From NCBI GenBank assembly GCA_017381035.1, contig JAFOCW010000017.1:1-64000 (forward strand): a stretch of DNA of 64,000 bases, read 5' to 3'. The stretch is from Clostridia bacterium. GTDB taxonomy: Bacteria > Bacillota > Clostridia > Oscillospirales > Acutalibacteraceae. Within the stretch, counting starts at the first letter, position 1. Each line of letters starts with the position of its first letter. Both the position numbers and the translations under genes were made by a program. Below are positions 8,358 to 16,813 of the stretch, in pieces. The notes beneath the pieces were generated by a model that did not search any database, was not told the DNA's origin, and saw only the letters and a list, made by a program, of their open reading frames with translations.

Positions 8358-9697
8358 TGTCGCACTAAAAGTGCTACCGTTTCAACGTGAGAAGTTCGAG
8401 GAAATAAGTCGAAAGGAGTATATTCTTCTAAGCGGTAGCCAAGGCCGCCAAGTATATTAACATCTCTTGCCAATGTTGCAGGGTCGCAGGAAACGTACAC
8501 AAGCTTTTTGGGCGCAAAGTCGTTCGCTATTGTATGAAGCAGTTCTTCGGAACAGCCTTTTCTTGGTGGGTCTACAACAACAACGTCGGGAGTGATTCTT
8601 TCTTTTGCCAGGTTTTTGGCGGCTTCGGCCGCATCGGCACAAATGAATTTTGCGTTGGTTATGTTATTATTTTCGGCGTTAAAGCGTGCATCTTCCACCG
8701 CTTCGGGTATAATTTCTGCACCGATTATGCTTTTTGCCTTGCCTGCCATTGAAAGACCAATGGTGCCTGCACCGCAATAAAGGTCGAGCACCGTTTTGCC
8801 TTCGGGCTTTGCGTACTCGGCCGCTTTTTTATAAAGAAGCTCGGCCATATCTCTGTTAACCTGGTAGAAGGAAAGCGGGTTAAGCCTTACCTTTACACCT
8901 GCAAGCACATCGTAAATATAGCCGTCGCCGTAAAGGTTTACGCATTTTTCGGCCAAGATAACGTTGGTGCGGTTTTTATTTATGTTAAGCACAACGGTTT
9001 TAAGCGCATCGCCAAGTTCTTCCTTTAAGTCTTCAACAAGGCGCTTTGCGGCATTTACCTTATCGCCGTTTATAACAAGGCACACCATTATTTCGCCCGT
9101 GCTTTCGGCCTTGCGAATGTAAAGATGGCGGACAAGGCCTTTGCCCGTTTCTTCGTTATAAGGTGAATTACCCGAAGTATGCATCCAAAAGGTGAAAATT
9201 TCGCATATACGGGCAAATTCCTTGGGCTGAAGCAGGCAGTTATCGCATTTAATTATTCTATGGGAATGGTTTGCATAAAAACCTACCGAGCCGTCTTCTG
9301 CTACGGGGTATTGCGCTTTATTGCGATAGCCGTAAGCCCTGCCGTTTGAAACGATGGGCATTGCATTAAGGTCGGTTTTACCTATGCGTTTTATGGCATC
9401 TTCAACCGATTTTTGTTTAATATTTAACTCTTCTTCATAAGAAATATGGCGGTAAACACAGCCGCCGCATTTAGAAAAGACGTTACAGTCGACAGCAGTT
9501 CTTGTGGCCGACGGGGTAATTATTTCTTCAATTTTACCAAAGGCACAGTTGCTTTTTACCTTTAAAATTTTAACCTTAAGACTGTCCCCTATAGCAGAAA
9601 GGGGAACAAACACAGCAAGGCCCTCGTATCTGCCGATACCCGAGCCGAGCGAAGACATTGCGTCAATATTAAGATTTATAACGTCATTCTTTTTCAT
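8354..9697 (-). CDS. rlmD: 23S rRNA (uracil(1939)-C(5))-methyltransferase RlmD-type, with TRAM domain
   Basis: 447 residues. The N-terminal TRAM RNA-binding domain (about residues 1-60, including LGSGIGRYEGLAVFVP) precedes the Fe-S motif DCNVFSKCGGC and the later IIKCDNC. The SAM domain shows DLYCGAGTIG, DPPRKGC and the catalytic VSCDPATLARD. This is the complete form of the family and the likely source or sister of the TRAM-less copy at 6610..7809. Its stop codon overlaps the edge of hairpin array A. Confidence 0.92.
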   Translation of the reverse strand: MKKNDVINLNIDAMSSLGSGIGRYEGLAVFVPLSAIGDSLKVKILKVKSNCAFGKIEEIITPSATRTAVDCNVFSKCGGCVYRHISYEEELNIKQKSVEDAIKRIGKTDLNAMPIVSNGRAYGYRNKAQYPVAEDGSVGFYANHSHRIIKCDNCLLQPKEFARICEIFTFWMHTSGNSPYNEETGKGLVRHLYIRKAESTGEIMVCLVINGDKVNAAKRLVEDLKEELGDALKTVVLNINKNRTNVILAEKCVNLYGDGYIYDVLAGVKVRLNPLSFYQVNRDMAELLYKKAAEYAKPEGKTVLDLYCGAGTIGLSMAGKAKSIIGAEIIPEAVEDARFNAENNNITNAKFICADAAEAAKNLAKERITPDVVVVDPPRKGCSEELLHTIANDFAPKKLVYVSCDPATLARDVNILGGLGYRLEEYTPFDLFPRTSHVETVALLVRQ

Positions 9698-9705
9698 AAC
9701 AGTTC

Positions 9706-10512
9706 CTAATAATTATATTGTTGGTAATTAAAACGGTCTAAATTTTGGTTGTAGTTTACAAGTGCAAACCTTGAATGTACGGCATAGGCCGTAAAAAAGA
9801 CGGGTGCAGTATAGAAAAGCGGTACTGCAAATAAGGAAAGCAGTATCATACCAAAAAAGGAAAAACCAAGGGCTACGAAGGAAGATACCGAACGGCGTGA
9901 AACCATTACCGAAATGTGAATTGCTTCGAGCAAAAGCATATCGTCATCCATTACGAAAATAGCCGGGAACAGATAATATCTTGAAATTACTACAAGTGCT
10001 GATACTATGCCCACAACCCGTAAAAACGACTGTACGAGTGCAAGGCCTGCAACCCATAAGGGTACTTCAGTACCAAGAAACTTATAAATCCACGAATTAG
10101 ATATAACGGTTACTATAAGATAAGGCAAAAGGCAGGTGAAAAAGGCTGTAAAGCACTTAAACATTAAAAACAAAATGCATTTCATTGCCCTTTTATAAAG
10201 GAAAAAGCTTGAAAAATAGTGAAAAACTTCAGACGGGGTATCGAAGCAGTCGCCCGAAGCACGCCAGAACCAACGCACTGCGCCAAGGAAACAGGGTGCA
10301 AAAAGCAACACCGTTAAAACGGCAAAAATTATGCCTGCGAGCCACTGCTGACGGGTTAAAAGCATGGAAAACGCACCGGCAACAAATGCTGCCAGCAGAT
10401 ATACTAAATATGGAATTATTCCTACAATACCCGAAGGTATGCGGTTGCCCTTAAGTATTGCTTTTACCGTGCTTTTTACAACAACCGACCCCGGCATTTT
10501 AAGTTGAAGCAT
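9706..10512 (-). CDS. Polytopic membrane protein of unknown function (DUF975-like)
   Basis: 268 residues with about five or six hydrophobic segments, for example IVGIIPYLVYLLAAFVAG, IIFAVLTVLLFAPCFLGAV and FVALGFSFFGMILLSLFAV. The N-terminus (VVKSTVKAILKGN) and overall layout resemble integral membrane proteins related to DUF975, but no diagnostic motif is present and I would not assign a role. It lies between rlmD and pcrA, 8 bases beyond the former and 17 bases before the latter, so it is probably in the same minus-strand transcript. Confidence 0.6.
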   Translation of the reverse strand: MLQLKMPGSVVVKSTVKAILKGNRIPSGIVGIIPYLVYLLAAFVAGAFSMLLTRQQWLAGIIFAVLTVLLFAPCFLGAVRWFWRASGDCFDTPSEVFHYFSSFFLYKRAMKCILFLMFKCFTAFFTCLLPYLIVTVISNSWIYKFLGTEVPLWVAGLALVQSFLRVVGIVSALVVISRYYLFPAIFVMDDDMLLLEAIHISVMVSRRSVSSFVALGFSFFGMILLSLFAVPLFYTAPVFFTAYAVHSRFALVNYNQNLDRFNYQQYNY

Positions 10513-10529
10513 CTTTTCCCCCGTTAAAA

Positions 10530-12884
10530 TCAGTCTAAAATTTTAAGCTTGGCATAGCCTGCCATAATTTTTTTGGTGCCCACCGTTTCGAAGGCAATTT
10601 CAAGCATTGCATCGTTGCCCATTGGTGTAATTTTGGTAATAAATCCTTCGCCGAAGGCCTTGTGTTCAACACGCATACCCGTTTTATAGGCGCCCGATGC
10701 GGCATTAGCCGTGGGAGCCTTCTTTTCGGTTTCTTTATAAAAGACGTTTTTATAATCGAAATTATCGGTTTTTGGCTCAATGGGTGTGGCGGCAAAAATT
10801 CTGCCTGCTTTTGTTTCTTCGCACAGATGCGCAGGAATATCGTTTACAAATTCCGAACGAAGATTTCTTGACGTTGTACCGTAAATCATACGGGTAGCGG
10901 CATTTGTGATATAAAGCTTTTGCTTTGCTCTTGTAATGGCAACGTAGGCAAGGCGTCTTTCTTCTTCAACCTCTTCCCTGCCGCCGAAAATGCACTGGTT
11001 AGACGGGAAGAGCCCCTGCTCCATACCAACTAAAAATACGTTTCCGAATTCAAGACCCTTTGCCGAATGTACCGTCATTAAAACAACGGCATCGTCGCCG
11101 GCTTCATAAGAATCGATATCGCTTACAAGGGCAATTTCTTCTAAGTAACCCGAAAGGGTTGCTTCTTCGTTTTCGTTCTGATACTGAATAATGCCCGACG
11201 CCAATTCCTTGACGTTTTCGGCTCTGTCCTGTCCTTCACGGCCTTCGGCCATAAGGGCATTTATATAGCCGGTTTTGGCAAGCATAAGCTCGAACAGTTC
11301 GTGAATGGAAAGCCCTTTGGCAGCGTCGGTTAATTCTTCTATCATACTGCAAAAGGCTTCAAGCTTGACCCTGGCTCTTGAAAGCACGGGGTAATCTGCG
11401 GCATTTTTAAGCACGTCGAAAAGTGATGTTCCAAGTGCAGATGCTATTTGCTGAGCGTGAGCAATTGTGGTATCGCCAATTCCCCTTTTGGGTTCGTTTA
11501 TAATTCGTTTAAGCCTTATATCATCGTTATTGTTATCGATAAGTCTTAAATATGCTAAAACATCACGAATTTCTTTTCGGTCGAAGAAGCGATGTCCGCC
11601 GATAACCCTATATACAATACCGCTTCGGGCGAAAACGTTTTCTATTGCGTTCGACTGGGCATTTGTACGGTATAAAACTGCGTGGTCGGCAAATTTTAAG
11701 CCGTTTTTTACACCTTCAAGTATTTTTTCGGTAACATAGCGTGCTTCATCGTTTTCGTCGAGTGCGGTATGAAGGGTGATTTTTTGGCCGTCGCCCTTAT
11801 CGGTCCAAAGGTTTTTACCCTTACGGCCGACGTTATGGGAAATTACCTCGTTAGCAGCATTCAAGATGTTGCCTGTTGAACGATAGTTTTGTTCAAGCTT
11901 TATAACAACTGCATCGGGGTATTTTATTTCGAAATTTAAAATATTTTCAATGGTAGCGCCACGGAAACGATAAATACTTTGGTCGTCATCACCAACAACA
12001 CAAATATTTCTGTGTTCACCGGCAAGCATTTTTACAAGCTTATATTGTGCGTGGTTGGTATCCTGGTATTCGTCTACCATTATGTATTTGAACTTATTTG
12101 CATAATAAGACAACACATCGGGGTTTTCCTTGAAAAGCTTTACGGTGTTTGAAATCATACCGTCGAAGTCCATTGCGTCTGACGAAAGAAGGCGTTCTTC
12201 GTACTGACTGTAAAGTTTTGATAACATTCTTTCCCTTATATCGCTTCCGATATTTTCGGCATAGGCTTCGGGGGTAATTAACTTATCTTTAGCCGAAGAA
12301 ATGGCATTCATAACGGTTTTTACGGGTACAATTTTTTCGTCGAAACCGTTTTGCTTAATAAGGTCTTTAATAAGCCTTTTCTGGTCGTCTGTATCGTATA
12401 TTGTGAAGTTTCTTGTGTAGCCGATATTTTCACCGAAGCGGCGCAGTATACGGCCGCAAACCGAGTGGAAGGTGCCTGCTACAACGCCCGAATTATCGCT
12501 TCCGAGCTTTGCGGCAATACGGTCTTTAAGCTCGCCCGCCGCCTTATTTGTAAAGGTTATTGCAAGTATTTCCCAAGGTTTTGCGGGTTCTACCGCCATA
12601 TTCCAAAAGCTTGGCAGGTCGGTTTTGCCTTCAATATAATCGGTTGCAACCGATACGTCTTCTTCAAAAAAAGACGGCACAAAATCGGAATTGTATGCGT
12701 CGCCGTATTTAATAAGGTATGCAATACGGTTTACAAGCACGGTGGTTTTGCCGCTTCCGGCGCCTGCAAGCACAAGAACAGGCCCCTTTGCAGTTGTTAC
12801 TGCACGGAGTTGCATATTGTTCATATTAGAAAATTCTTTTTCAATTACACTTCTTCTGAGTTTAATAAATTCTGACGAGTTCAT
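10530..12884 (-). CDS. pcrA: ATP-dependent DNA helicase PcrA/UvrD
   Basis: 784 residues, superfamily 1A 3'-5' helicase for repair and replication restart. Seen: the Q-motif region NMNNMQLRAV, Walker A AGAGSGKTTVL, Ia ITFTNKAA, Walker B VDEYQDTNHAQ, motif III GDDDQSIYRFRGA, motif IV EQNYRST, motif V VHSAKGLEF and motif VI YVAITRA. The C-terminal Tudor-like segment GMRVEHKAFGEGFI matches the PcrA RNA polymerase-binding domain. Between motifs I and Ia there is an extra stretch of about 40 residues (FFEEDVSVATDYIEGK and neighbours) absent from standard PcrA. A longer frame reaches 12992, but the ATG at 12884 follows AAGGAAG and gives the family N-terminus. Confidence 0.94.
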   Translation of the reverse strand: MNSSEFIKLRRSVIEKEFSNMNNMQLRAVTTAKGPVLVLAGAGSGKTTVLVNRIAYLIKYGDAYNSDFVPSFFEEDVSVATDYIEGKTDLPSFWNMAVEPAKPWEILAITFTNKAAGELKDRIAAKLGSDNSGVVAGTFHSVCGRILRRFGENIGYTRNFTIYDTDDQKRLIKDLIKQNGFDEKIVPVKTVMNAISSAKDKLITPEAYAENIGSDIRERMLSKLYSQYEERLLSSDAMDFDGMISNTVKLFKENPDVLSYYANKFKYIMVDEYQDTNHAQYKLVKMLAGEHRNICVVGDDDQSIYRFRGATIENILNFEIKYPDAVVIKLEQNYRSTGNILNAANEVISHNVGRKGKNLWTDKGDGQKITLHTALDENDEARYVTEKILEGVKNGLKFADHAVLYRTNAQSNAIENVFARSGIVYRVIGGHRFFDRKEIRDVLAYLRLIDNNNDDIRLKRIINEPKRGIGDTTIAHAQQIASALGTSLFDVLKNAADYPVLSRARVKLEAFCSMIEELTDAAKGLSIHELFELMLAKTGYINALMAEGREGQDRAENVKELASGIIQYQNENEEATLSGYLEEIALVSDIDSYEAGDDAVVLMTVHSAKGLEFGNVFLVGMEQGLFPSNQCIFGGREEVEEERRLAYVAITRAKQKLYITNAATRMIYGTTSRNLRSEFVNDIPAHLCEETKAGRIFAATPIEPKTDNFDYKNVFYKETEKKAPTANAASGAYKTGMRVEHKAFGEGFITKITPMGNDAMLEIAFETVGTKKIMAGYAKLKILD

Positions 12885-13018
12885 AAATACTTCCTTACGA
12901 CATAAATATACATTTAACATTATACTATATATTTTTATATTAATCAATGAATTTTCCGTAAATTTTTCGGGGGTATAATGCCACACCGCCATACATATAA
13001 TTGTTTAGAGGTGATTGT

Positions 13019-13489
13019 ATGAAACCTATAAACCTAAAACGGCTGATAGTGGCAATTTTAATACCCGAAGCGGTAGGCTTTTTATCTTCGTTTGTTACGG
13101 GTAATATCGGCGATGCTTACGGCAGTTACACCAAGCCGCCGCTTTCTCCGCCGGGAATTGTATTCCCTATTGTATGGGTAATTCTTTATGCTTTAATGGG
13201 TATTGCTTCCTACATTATTTACGAAGAAGGAAAGGGCGAAACAGGCCGCGAAGCGCTTATTTTTTACGGACTTCAGTTAGCTGTAAACTTCATTTGGCCA
13301 ATTATTTTCTTCCGCTTTGAAGCCTACTGGGTAGCCGTAGTTGTAATTCTTATTCTATTGGTGCTTGTAGTAATAACTGCGCTAAAATTCAGGGAAATAA
13401 GCACGGTGGCTTTTTGGCTTATGGTGCCGTATATTATATGGCTGCTTTTTGCCACCTATTTAAACATTGGCGTTGCTGTTTTAAACTAA
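13019..13489 (+). CDS. tspO: TspO/MBR family protein
   Basis: 156 residues with five membrane helices, the usual TspO size. Conserved features include YTKPPLSPP, PIVWVILYALMGIASY and the QLAVNFIWPIIFF segment. TspO proteins bind tetrapyrroles and cholesterol-like ligands in membranes; the bacterial role is regulatory or in stress handling and not settled. The ATG at 13019 after AGAGGTGA is chosen over an in-frame ATG 18 bases upstream. It is a single-gene unit divergent from pcrA and closed by a bidirectional terminator. Confidence 0.92.
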   Translation: MKPINLKRLIVAILIPEAVGFLSSFVTGNIGDAYGSYTKPPLSPPGIVFPIVWVILYALMGIASYIIYEEGKGETGREALIFYGLQLAVNFIWPIIFFRFEAYWVAVVVILILLVLVVITALKFREISTVAFWLMVPYIIWLLFATYLNIGVAVLN

Positions 13490-13491
13490 GA

Positions 13492-13519
13492 AAAAACGAC
13501 CACAAAAGTGGTCGTTTTT
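13492..13519. terminator. Bidirectional terminator between tspO and mazF
   Basis: Perfect 12-bp stem AAAAACGACCAC / GTGGTCGTTTTT with an AAAA loop. It lies between convergent tspO and mazF and has T tracts for both strands. Confidence 0.9.
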
Positions 13520-13525
13520 CTTGTT

Positions 13526-13870
13526 TTATGATAGCCCGAAGCTGACTGTAAGAGCCTTGTTTACCCTGTCCATTGAAACGGTATCGAGCGCTCCCATTTT
13601 TTCTTTAAGCCGCTGTTTATCAATAGTTCTTACCTGTTCGAGCAGAACAATTGAATCCTTTGCAAGACCGCACCCCGAAGCGTTTACCTGAATGTGCGTA
13701 GGTAGCTTGGTTTTGTCTTTTTGGCTTGTTATCGCCGCCGCAATTACGGTTGGACTGTATTTGTTTCCTATATCATTTTGTATTATAAGTACGGGGCGGA
13801 CTCCACCTTGTTCAGAGCCGATTACCGGACTTAAATCTGCATAATATATGTCTCCTCGTTTAACACTCAT
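13526..13870 (-). CDS. MazF/PemK-type endoribonuclease, no adjacent antitoxin
   Basis: 114 residues, matching the EndoA/NdoA type of MazF toxin that cuts mRNA at short sequence motifs. Seen: the [13 protein letters not shown] start, [16 protein letters not shown] (catalytic Arg region), VIAAAITSQ with the conserved Thr/Ser, and the C-terminal [13 protein letters not shown]. In most Firmicutes an antitoxin gene (EndoAI/YdcD) lies just upstream. Here the upstream neighbour is the divergent ymdB and the 185 bases between hold no plausible antitoxin. It is therefore solitary, or its antitoxin is elsewhere. Confidence 0.9.
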   Translation of the reverse strand: MSVKRGDIYYADLSPVIGSEQGGVRPVLIIQNDIGNKYSPTVIAAAITSQKDKTKLPTHIQVNASGCGLAKDSIVLLEQVRTIDKQRLKEKMGALDTVSMDRVNKALTVSFGLS

Positions 13871-14055
13871 TTCTTTTCACACCTTGAAAATATTCTGTTA
13901 ATATTTTGACCCGTCTTATGCATTTTTAAACACTGATTTCGGCCGATATCTAAAATATTTTATGCCGCTTCCGCAATATTTGTTAAAGCCCACACTTGAA
14001 AAATGAACAATTATATAGTATATTTATTATATATATGCTTATAGGCGGTGAAATT

Positions 14056-14835
14056 TTGCGAATACTTGCAATAGGCGACGTTTGCGGCGAGCAGGCTACA
14101 GAGCGTCTGCTTACGACTTTACCTAAATTTAAAAAAGATAACGGTGTTGATTTCACCCTTATAAACGGCGAAAATTCAGCAGGCTCTAACGGCATTTCAA
14201 AACAGACCGCAAATGCCCTTTTAACTGCAGGCGCTGACGTTATAAGCGGCGGCAACCACACCCTTCACCGAAAAGATTTCCGCCCCATGCTTGACGAAAA
14301 CGAGCGACTTCTTCGCCCCCACAACCTTCCTTCTGCCGAATACGGCTCGGGCTACTGTGTTGTTGATATGGGCTACACTAAGGTTGCCGTTATTAATCTG
14401 CTTGGTCAGGTATACCTTGATATGCACGGTGCCGAAAATCCTTTTATTTGCGCCGATAAGCTAATAGAAAAAGCCAAGGCCGACGGTGCGAACGTTATTC
14501 TTGTAGATTTTCACGCCGAAGCAACAAGCGAAAAAAAGGCCCTTGGTTTTTACCTTGACGGACGTGTTTCGGCCGTTGTCGGTACCCACACCCACGTTCA
14601 AACCAACGATGCTACCGTTCTTAAAAGCGGCACTGCATATATTACCGACCTTGGCATGAGCGGCCCCGTTCACAGTGTTTTGGGTGTTGAACCCAATATT
14701 ATTATTGAACGCTTTAAAAACGGCGAAAAGGGGCGTTTTGTTTTTGCCGAAGGCGAAATACTTATTGAAGGCTTGCTTTTTGAAGTAGACCCTAAAACTT
14801 CAAAGGCACTTTGGGCGAAAACTGTAAAATTTTAA
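14056..14835 (+). CDS. ymdB: YmdB family metallophosphoesterase (2',3'-cAMP / RNA-decay linked)
   Basis: 259 residues from a TTG start at 14056, which follows AGGCGGTG and gives the expected MRILAIGDVCG N-terminus; an in-frame ATG at 13996 lacks a good ribosome site. The calcineurin-like metal ligands are visible: GDVCG, NGENSAG, GGNHTLHRKD, DFHAEATSEK and GTHTHVQTND. Family members hydrolyse 2',3'-cyclic nucleotides and affect sporulation/biofilm choices in Bacillus. The lipoprotein gene follows 15 bases later, suggesting one transcript. Confidence 0.9.
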   Translation: MRILAIGDVCGEQATERLLTTLPKFKKDNGVDFTLINGENSAGSNGISKQTANALLTAGADVISGGNHTLHRKDFRPMLDENERLLRPHNLPSAEYGSGYCVVDMGYTKVAVINLLGQVYLDMHGAENPFICADKLIEKAKADGANVILVDFHAEATSEKKALGFYLDGRVSAVVGTHTHVQTNDATVLKSGTAYITDLGMSGPVHSVLGVEPNIIIERFKNGEKGRFVFAEGEILIEGLLFEVDPKTSKALWAKTVKF

Positions 14836-14850
14836 TACGGAGTAATTTTA

Positions 14851-16434
14851 ATGCTTAAAAAAACAATTGCTTTACTGCTTGTTTTGCTAATGGTTGTTTT
14901 TACGGGTTGCGGTAAAACCGAACAAACCGAAAAACCGCAAACGCCGCAAGACGTTACCGAAAGCAAGGAAAGTTACGAGCTACAGCTTTTATACTGTGCA
15001 AACGACACCTTGAACCCTTACAAAACCATAAGTAAACTTAATGCCGAGCTTGGTCTGCTTTTGTTTGACTCGCTCTTTAAATACGATAACGAATTTGAAA
15101 CGGTATATTCCCTTGCAACTTCTGCCGAAACGGTAGACAACGTTTGTACCGTAACCTTAAGGAATGCAAAATTTTCCGACGGCAGTACCGTTACGGCCGA
15201 CGACGTAATTTATTCCTACAACTTAGCACTTTCGAGCGCCCGTTTTAAAGACACACTTTACGAAATTTCTTCGGCGGTGGCGGTTGATACTTCCCACGTT
15301 GCTTTTACCATTAACTGCGCCGACCCTTATTTTGAAAAGCTGCTTACCTTCCCCATAATTAAGGCAGGGTCAGACACCCTTAAAAACGAAGATAACGTTG
15401 AACTGGACCCCATTGGCAGCGGCAGATTTATTTTTGACGAAAAAAATGCGGTGCTCTTAAAGAATGAAAATCATTACTCTGCCGGTGGAAACATTTCTAA
15501 AATAACACTTATAAATGCGCCCGACAGCGAATCTATGGAGCATTACGTTGAAATAGGCGCAACCGATATATATTTTGCCGAAATGACCGACGACACAATT
15601 ATAAGAATGAGCAGTAAAAAGGTTTCGGTTAACCGCACTAATCTTGTTTACCTTGGCATTAACCATTATTACGCTCCGCTTAAGTCCGACGCCGTAAGAT
15701 TTGCTATTTCGGCCGCCCTTTCAAGAAAGGACATTGCAACCAATGCGTTTTACGCAAACGCTACCGCCGCAACCGGTTTTTTCCACCCTGCTTTTAAGGT
15801 TGTTTCAGACTACCAAAGCATTAATCCTGTAAGTGATGAAAAAATATCTGTTGAGAATTTAGCAAATATAGGTTATAATAGATTGAATGATGACCGCTAC
15901 TACGAAAACGAAAACGGCAAAATTCTTGAATTTTCACTTCTTGTTAACAAGGACAGCGCTTCAAAGCTTGCGGCGGCAAACCTAATTGCAGAACAACTGG
16001 CAGACGTCGGCATTAAAATTACTGTTAATGCACTTGGCATAAACGAGTATTATTCGGCGCTTCAAAACGGACATTTCCAGCTTTATTTAGGCGAAATCAA
16101 GCTTTTGCCTAATATGGACGTTCGCTCACTTGTTATAAACGGTGGCAGTGCCGCCTACGGCATTGCTCCGCAACCTGTATATTACGCAGAAGACGGCAGC
16201 ATAAGCACCGACTACTTTGACAACGAAACTTCCTACGTTTCGGTTGTAAATGGTTTTTACGAAGGCAAAAACGGTATTATTGACGTGGCCTCCGCCCTTC
16301 AGTCCTCAATGCCCGTAATTCCCCTGGTATACAGAAACTCATTGGTATTTTATTCTAAAGATATTGAAGACGTATTTTCCCCTTCCTACAGCGACATCTT
16401 CATTTCAATAGATAAATATATTGTAAAAAAATAA
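14851..16434 (+). CDS. Family 5 substrate-binding lipoprotein (oligopeptide/nickel type)
   Basis: 527 residues. A lipoprotein signal peptide with lipobox FTGC (Cys20) is followed by a full SBP_bac_5 domain: NPYKTISKL, GLLLFDSLFKYD, CTVTLRNAKFSDGSTVTADDV and DPIGSGRFIF. Such proteins deliver peptides, nickel or sugars to ABC importers on the outside of the cell membrane. No permease or ATPase genes accompany it, so the partner importer is elsewhere or the protein has been recruited for sensing. It sits between ymdB and the asp23-fakA-recG run. Confidence 0.88.
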   Translation: MLKKTIALLLVLLMVVFTGCGKTEQTEKPQTPQDVTESKESYELQLLYCANDTLNPYKTISKLNAELGLLLFDSLFKYDNEFETVYSLATSAETVDNVCTVTLRNAKFSDGSTVTADDVIYSYNLALSSARFKDTLYEISSAVAVDTSHVAFTINCADPYFEKLLTFPIIKAGSDTLKNEDNVELDPIGSGRFIFDEKNAVLLKNENHYSAGGNISKITLINAPDSESMEHYVEIGATDIYFAEMTDDTIIRMSSKKVSVNRTNLVYLGINHYYAPLKSDAVRFAISAALSRKDIATNAFYANATAATGFFHPAFKVVSDYQSINPVSDEKISVENLANIGYNRLNDDRYYENENGKILEFSLLVNKDSASKLAAANLIAEQLADVGIKITVNALGINEYYSALQNGHFQLYLGEIKLLPNMDVRSLVINGGSAAYGIAPQPVYYAEDGSISTDYFDNETSYVSVVNGFYEGKNGIIDVASALQSSMPVIPLVYRNSLVFYSKDIEDVFSPSYSDIFISIDKYIVKK

Positions 16435-16452
16435 CTTTCGGAGGATTTTATA

Positions 16453-16803
16453 ATGATTGCTTATGAAACCCGATTAGGTAAAATTCACATTTCTGAAGAA
16501 TACCTTCAAAAGCTCATTGGCCAAACCGTTACTTCCTGCTTCGGCGTTGTTGGAATGGCTCCCGGTAACAGCGTGCAAAAGGTTTTAGGCTTTTTTACTA
16601 AAGCCGAAGACGTTAAGCGTGGTATTGTTATTAAGGGCGATGCTCAAAACATCAATATCGAGCTTCATATAATTGTTTCTTACGGAATAAATATAAATGC
16701 TATTGCACAAAGCATTGTTAACAAGGTGCAATACACCGTTACCGAAGCAACCGGAATTAAGGTTAACAAAGTAACCGTTAAGGTTGACGGCATTAAGGAA
16801 TAA
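16453..16803 (+). CDS. Asp23/Gls24 family envelope stress protein
   Basis: 116 residues, the small single-domain form (YloU-like). Seen: the start TRLGKIHISEEYLQKLI, the central GVVGMA, and the repeated beta-rich IELHIIVSYGININAIA and VNKVTVKVDGI segments. The family is linked to the cell envelope; the cytoplasmic protein often sits just before fakA. Here it ends 10 bases before fakA, the canonical order in Firmicutes. Confidence 0.9.
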   Translation: MIAYETRLGKIHISEEYLQKLIGQTVTSCFGVVGMAPGNSVQKVLGFFTKAEDVKRGIVIKGDAQNINIELHIIVSYGININAIAQSIVNKVQYTVTEATGIKVNKVTVKVDGIKE

Positions 16804-16813
16804 GGAGTGTACT

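Noticed and set aside
12885..12992. Longer N-terminus for PcrA
   Set aside because: The extra 36 residues are AT-rich leader without family similarity, and a proper ribosome site precedes the ATG at 12884.
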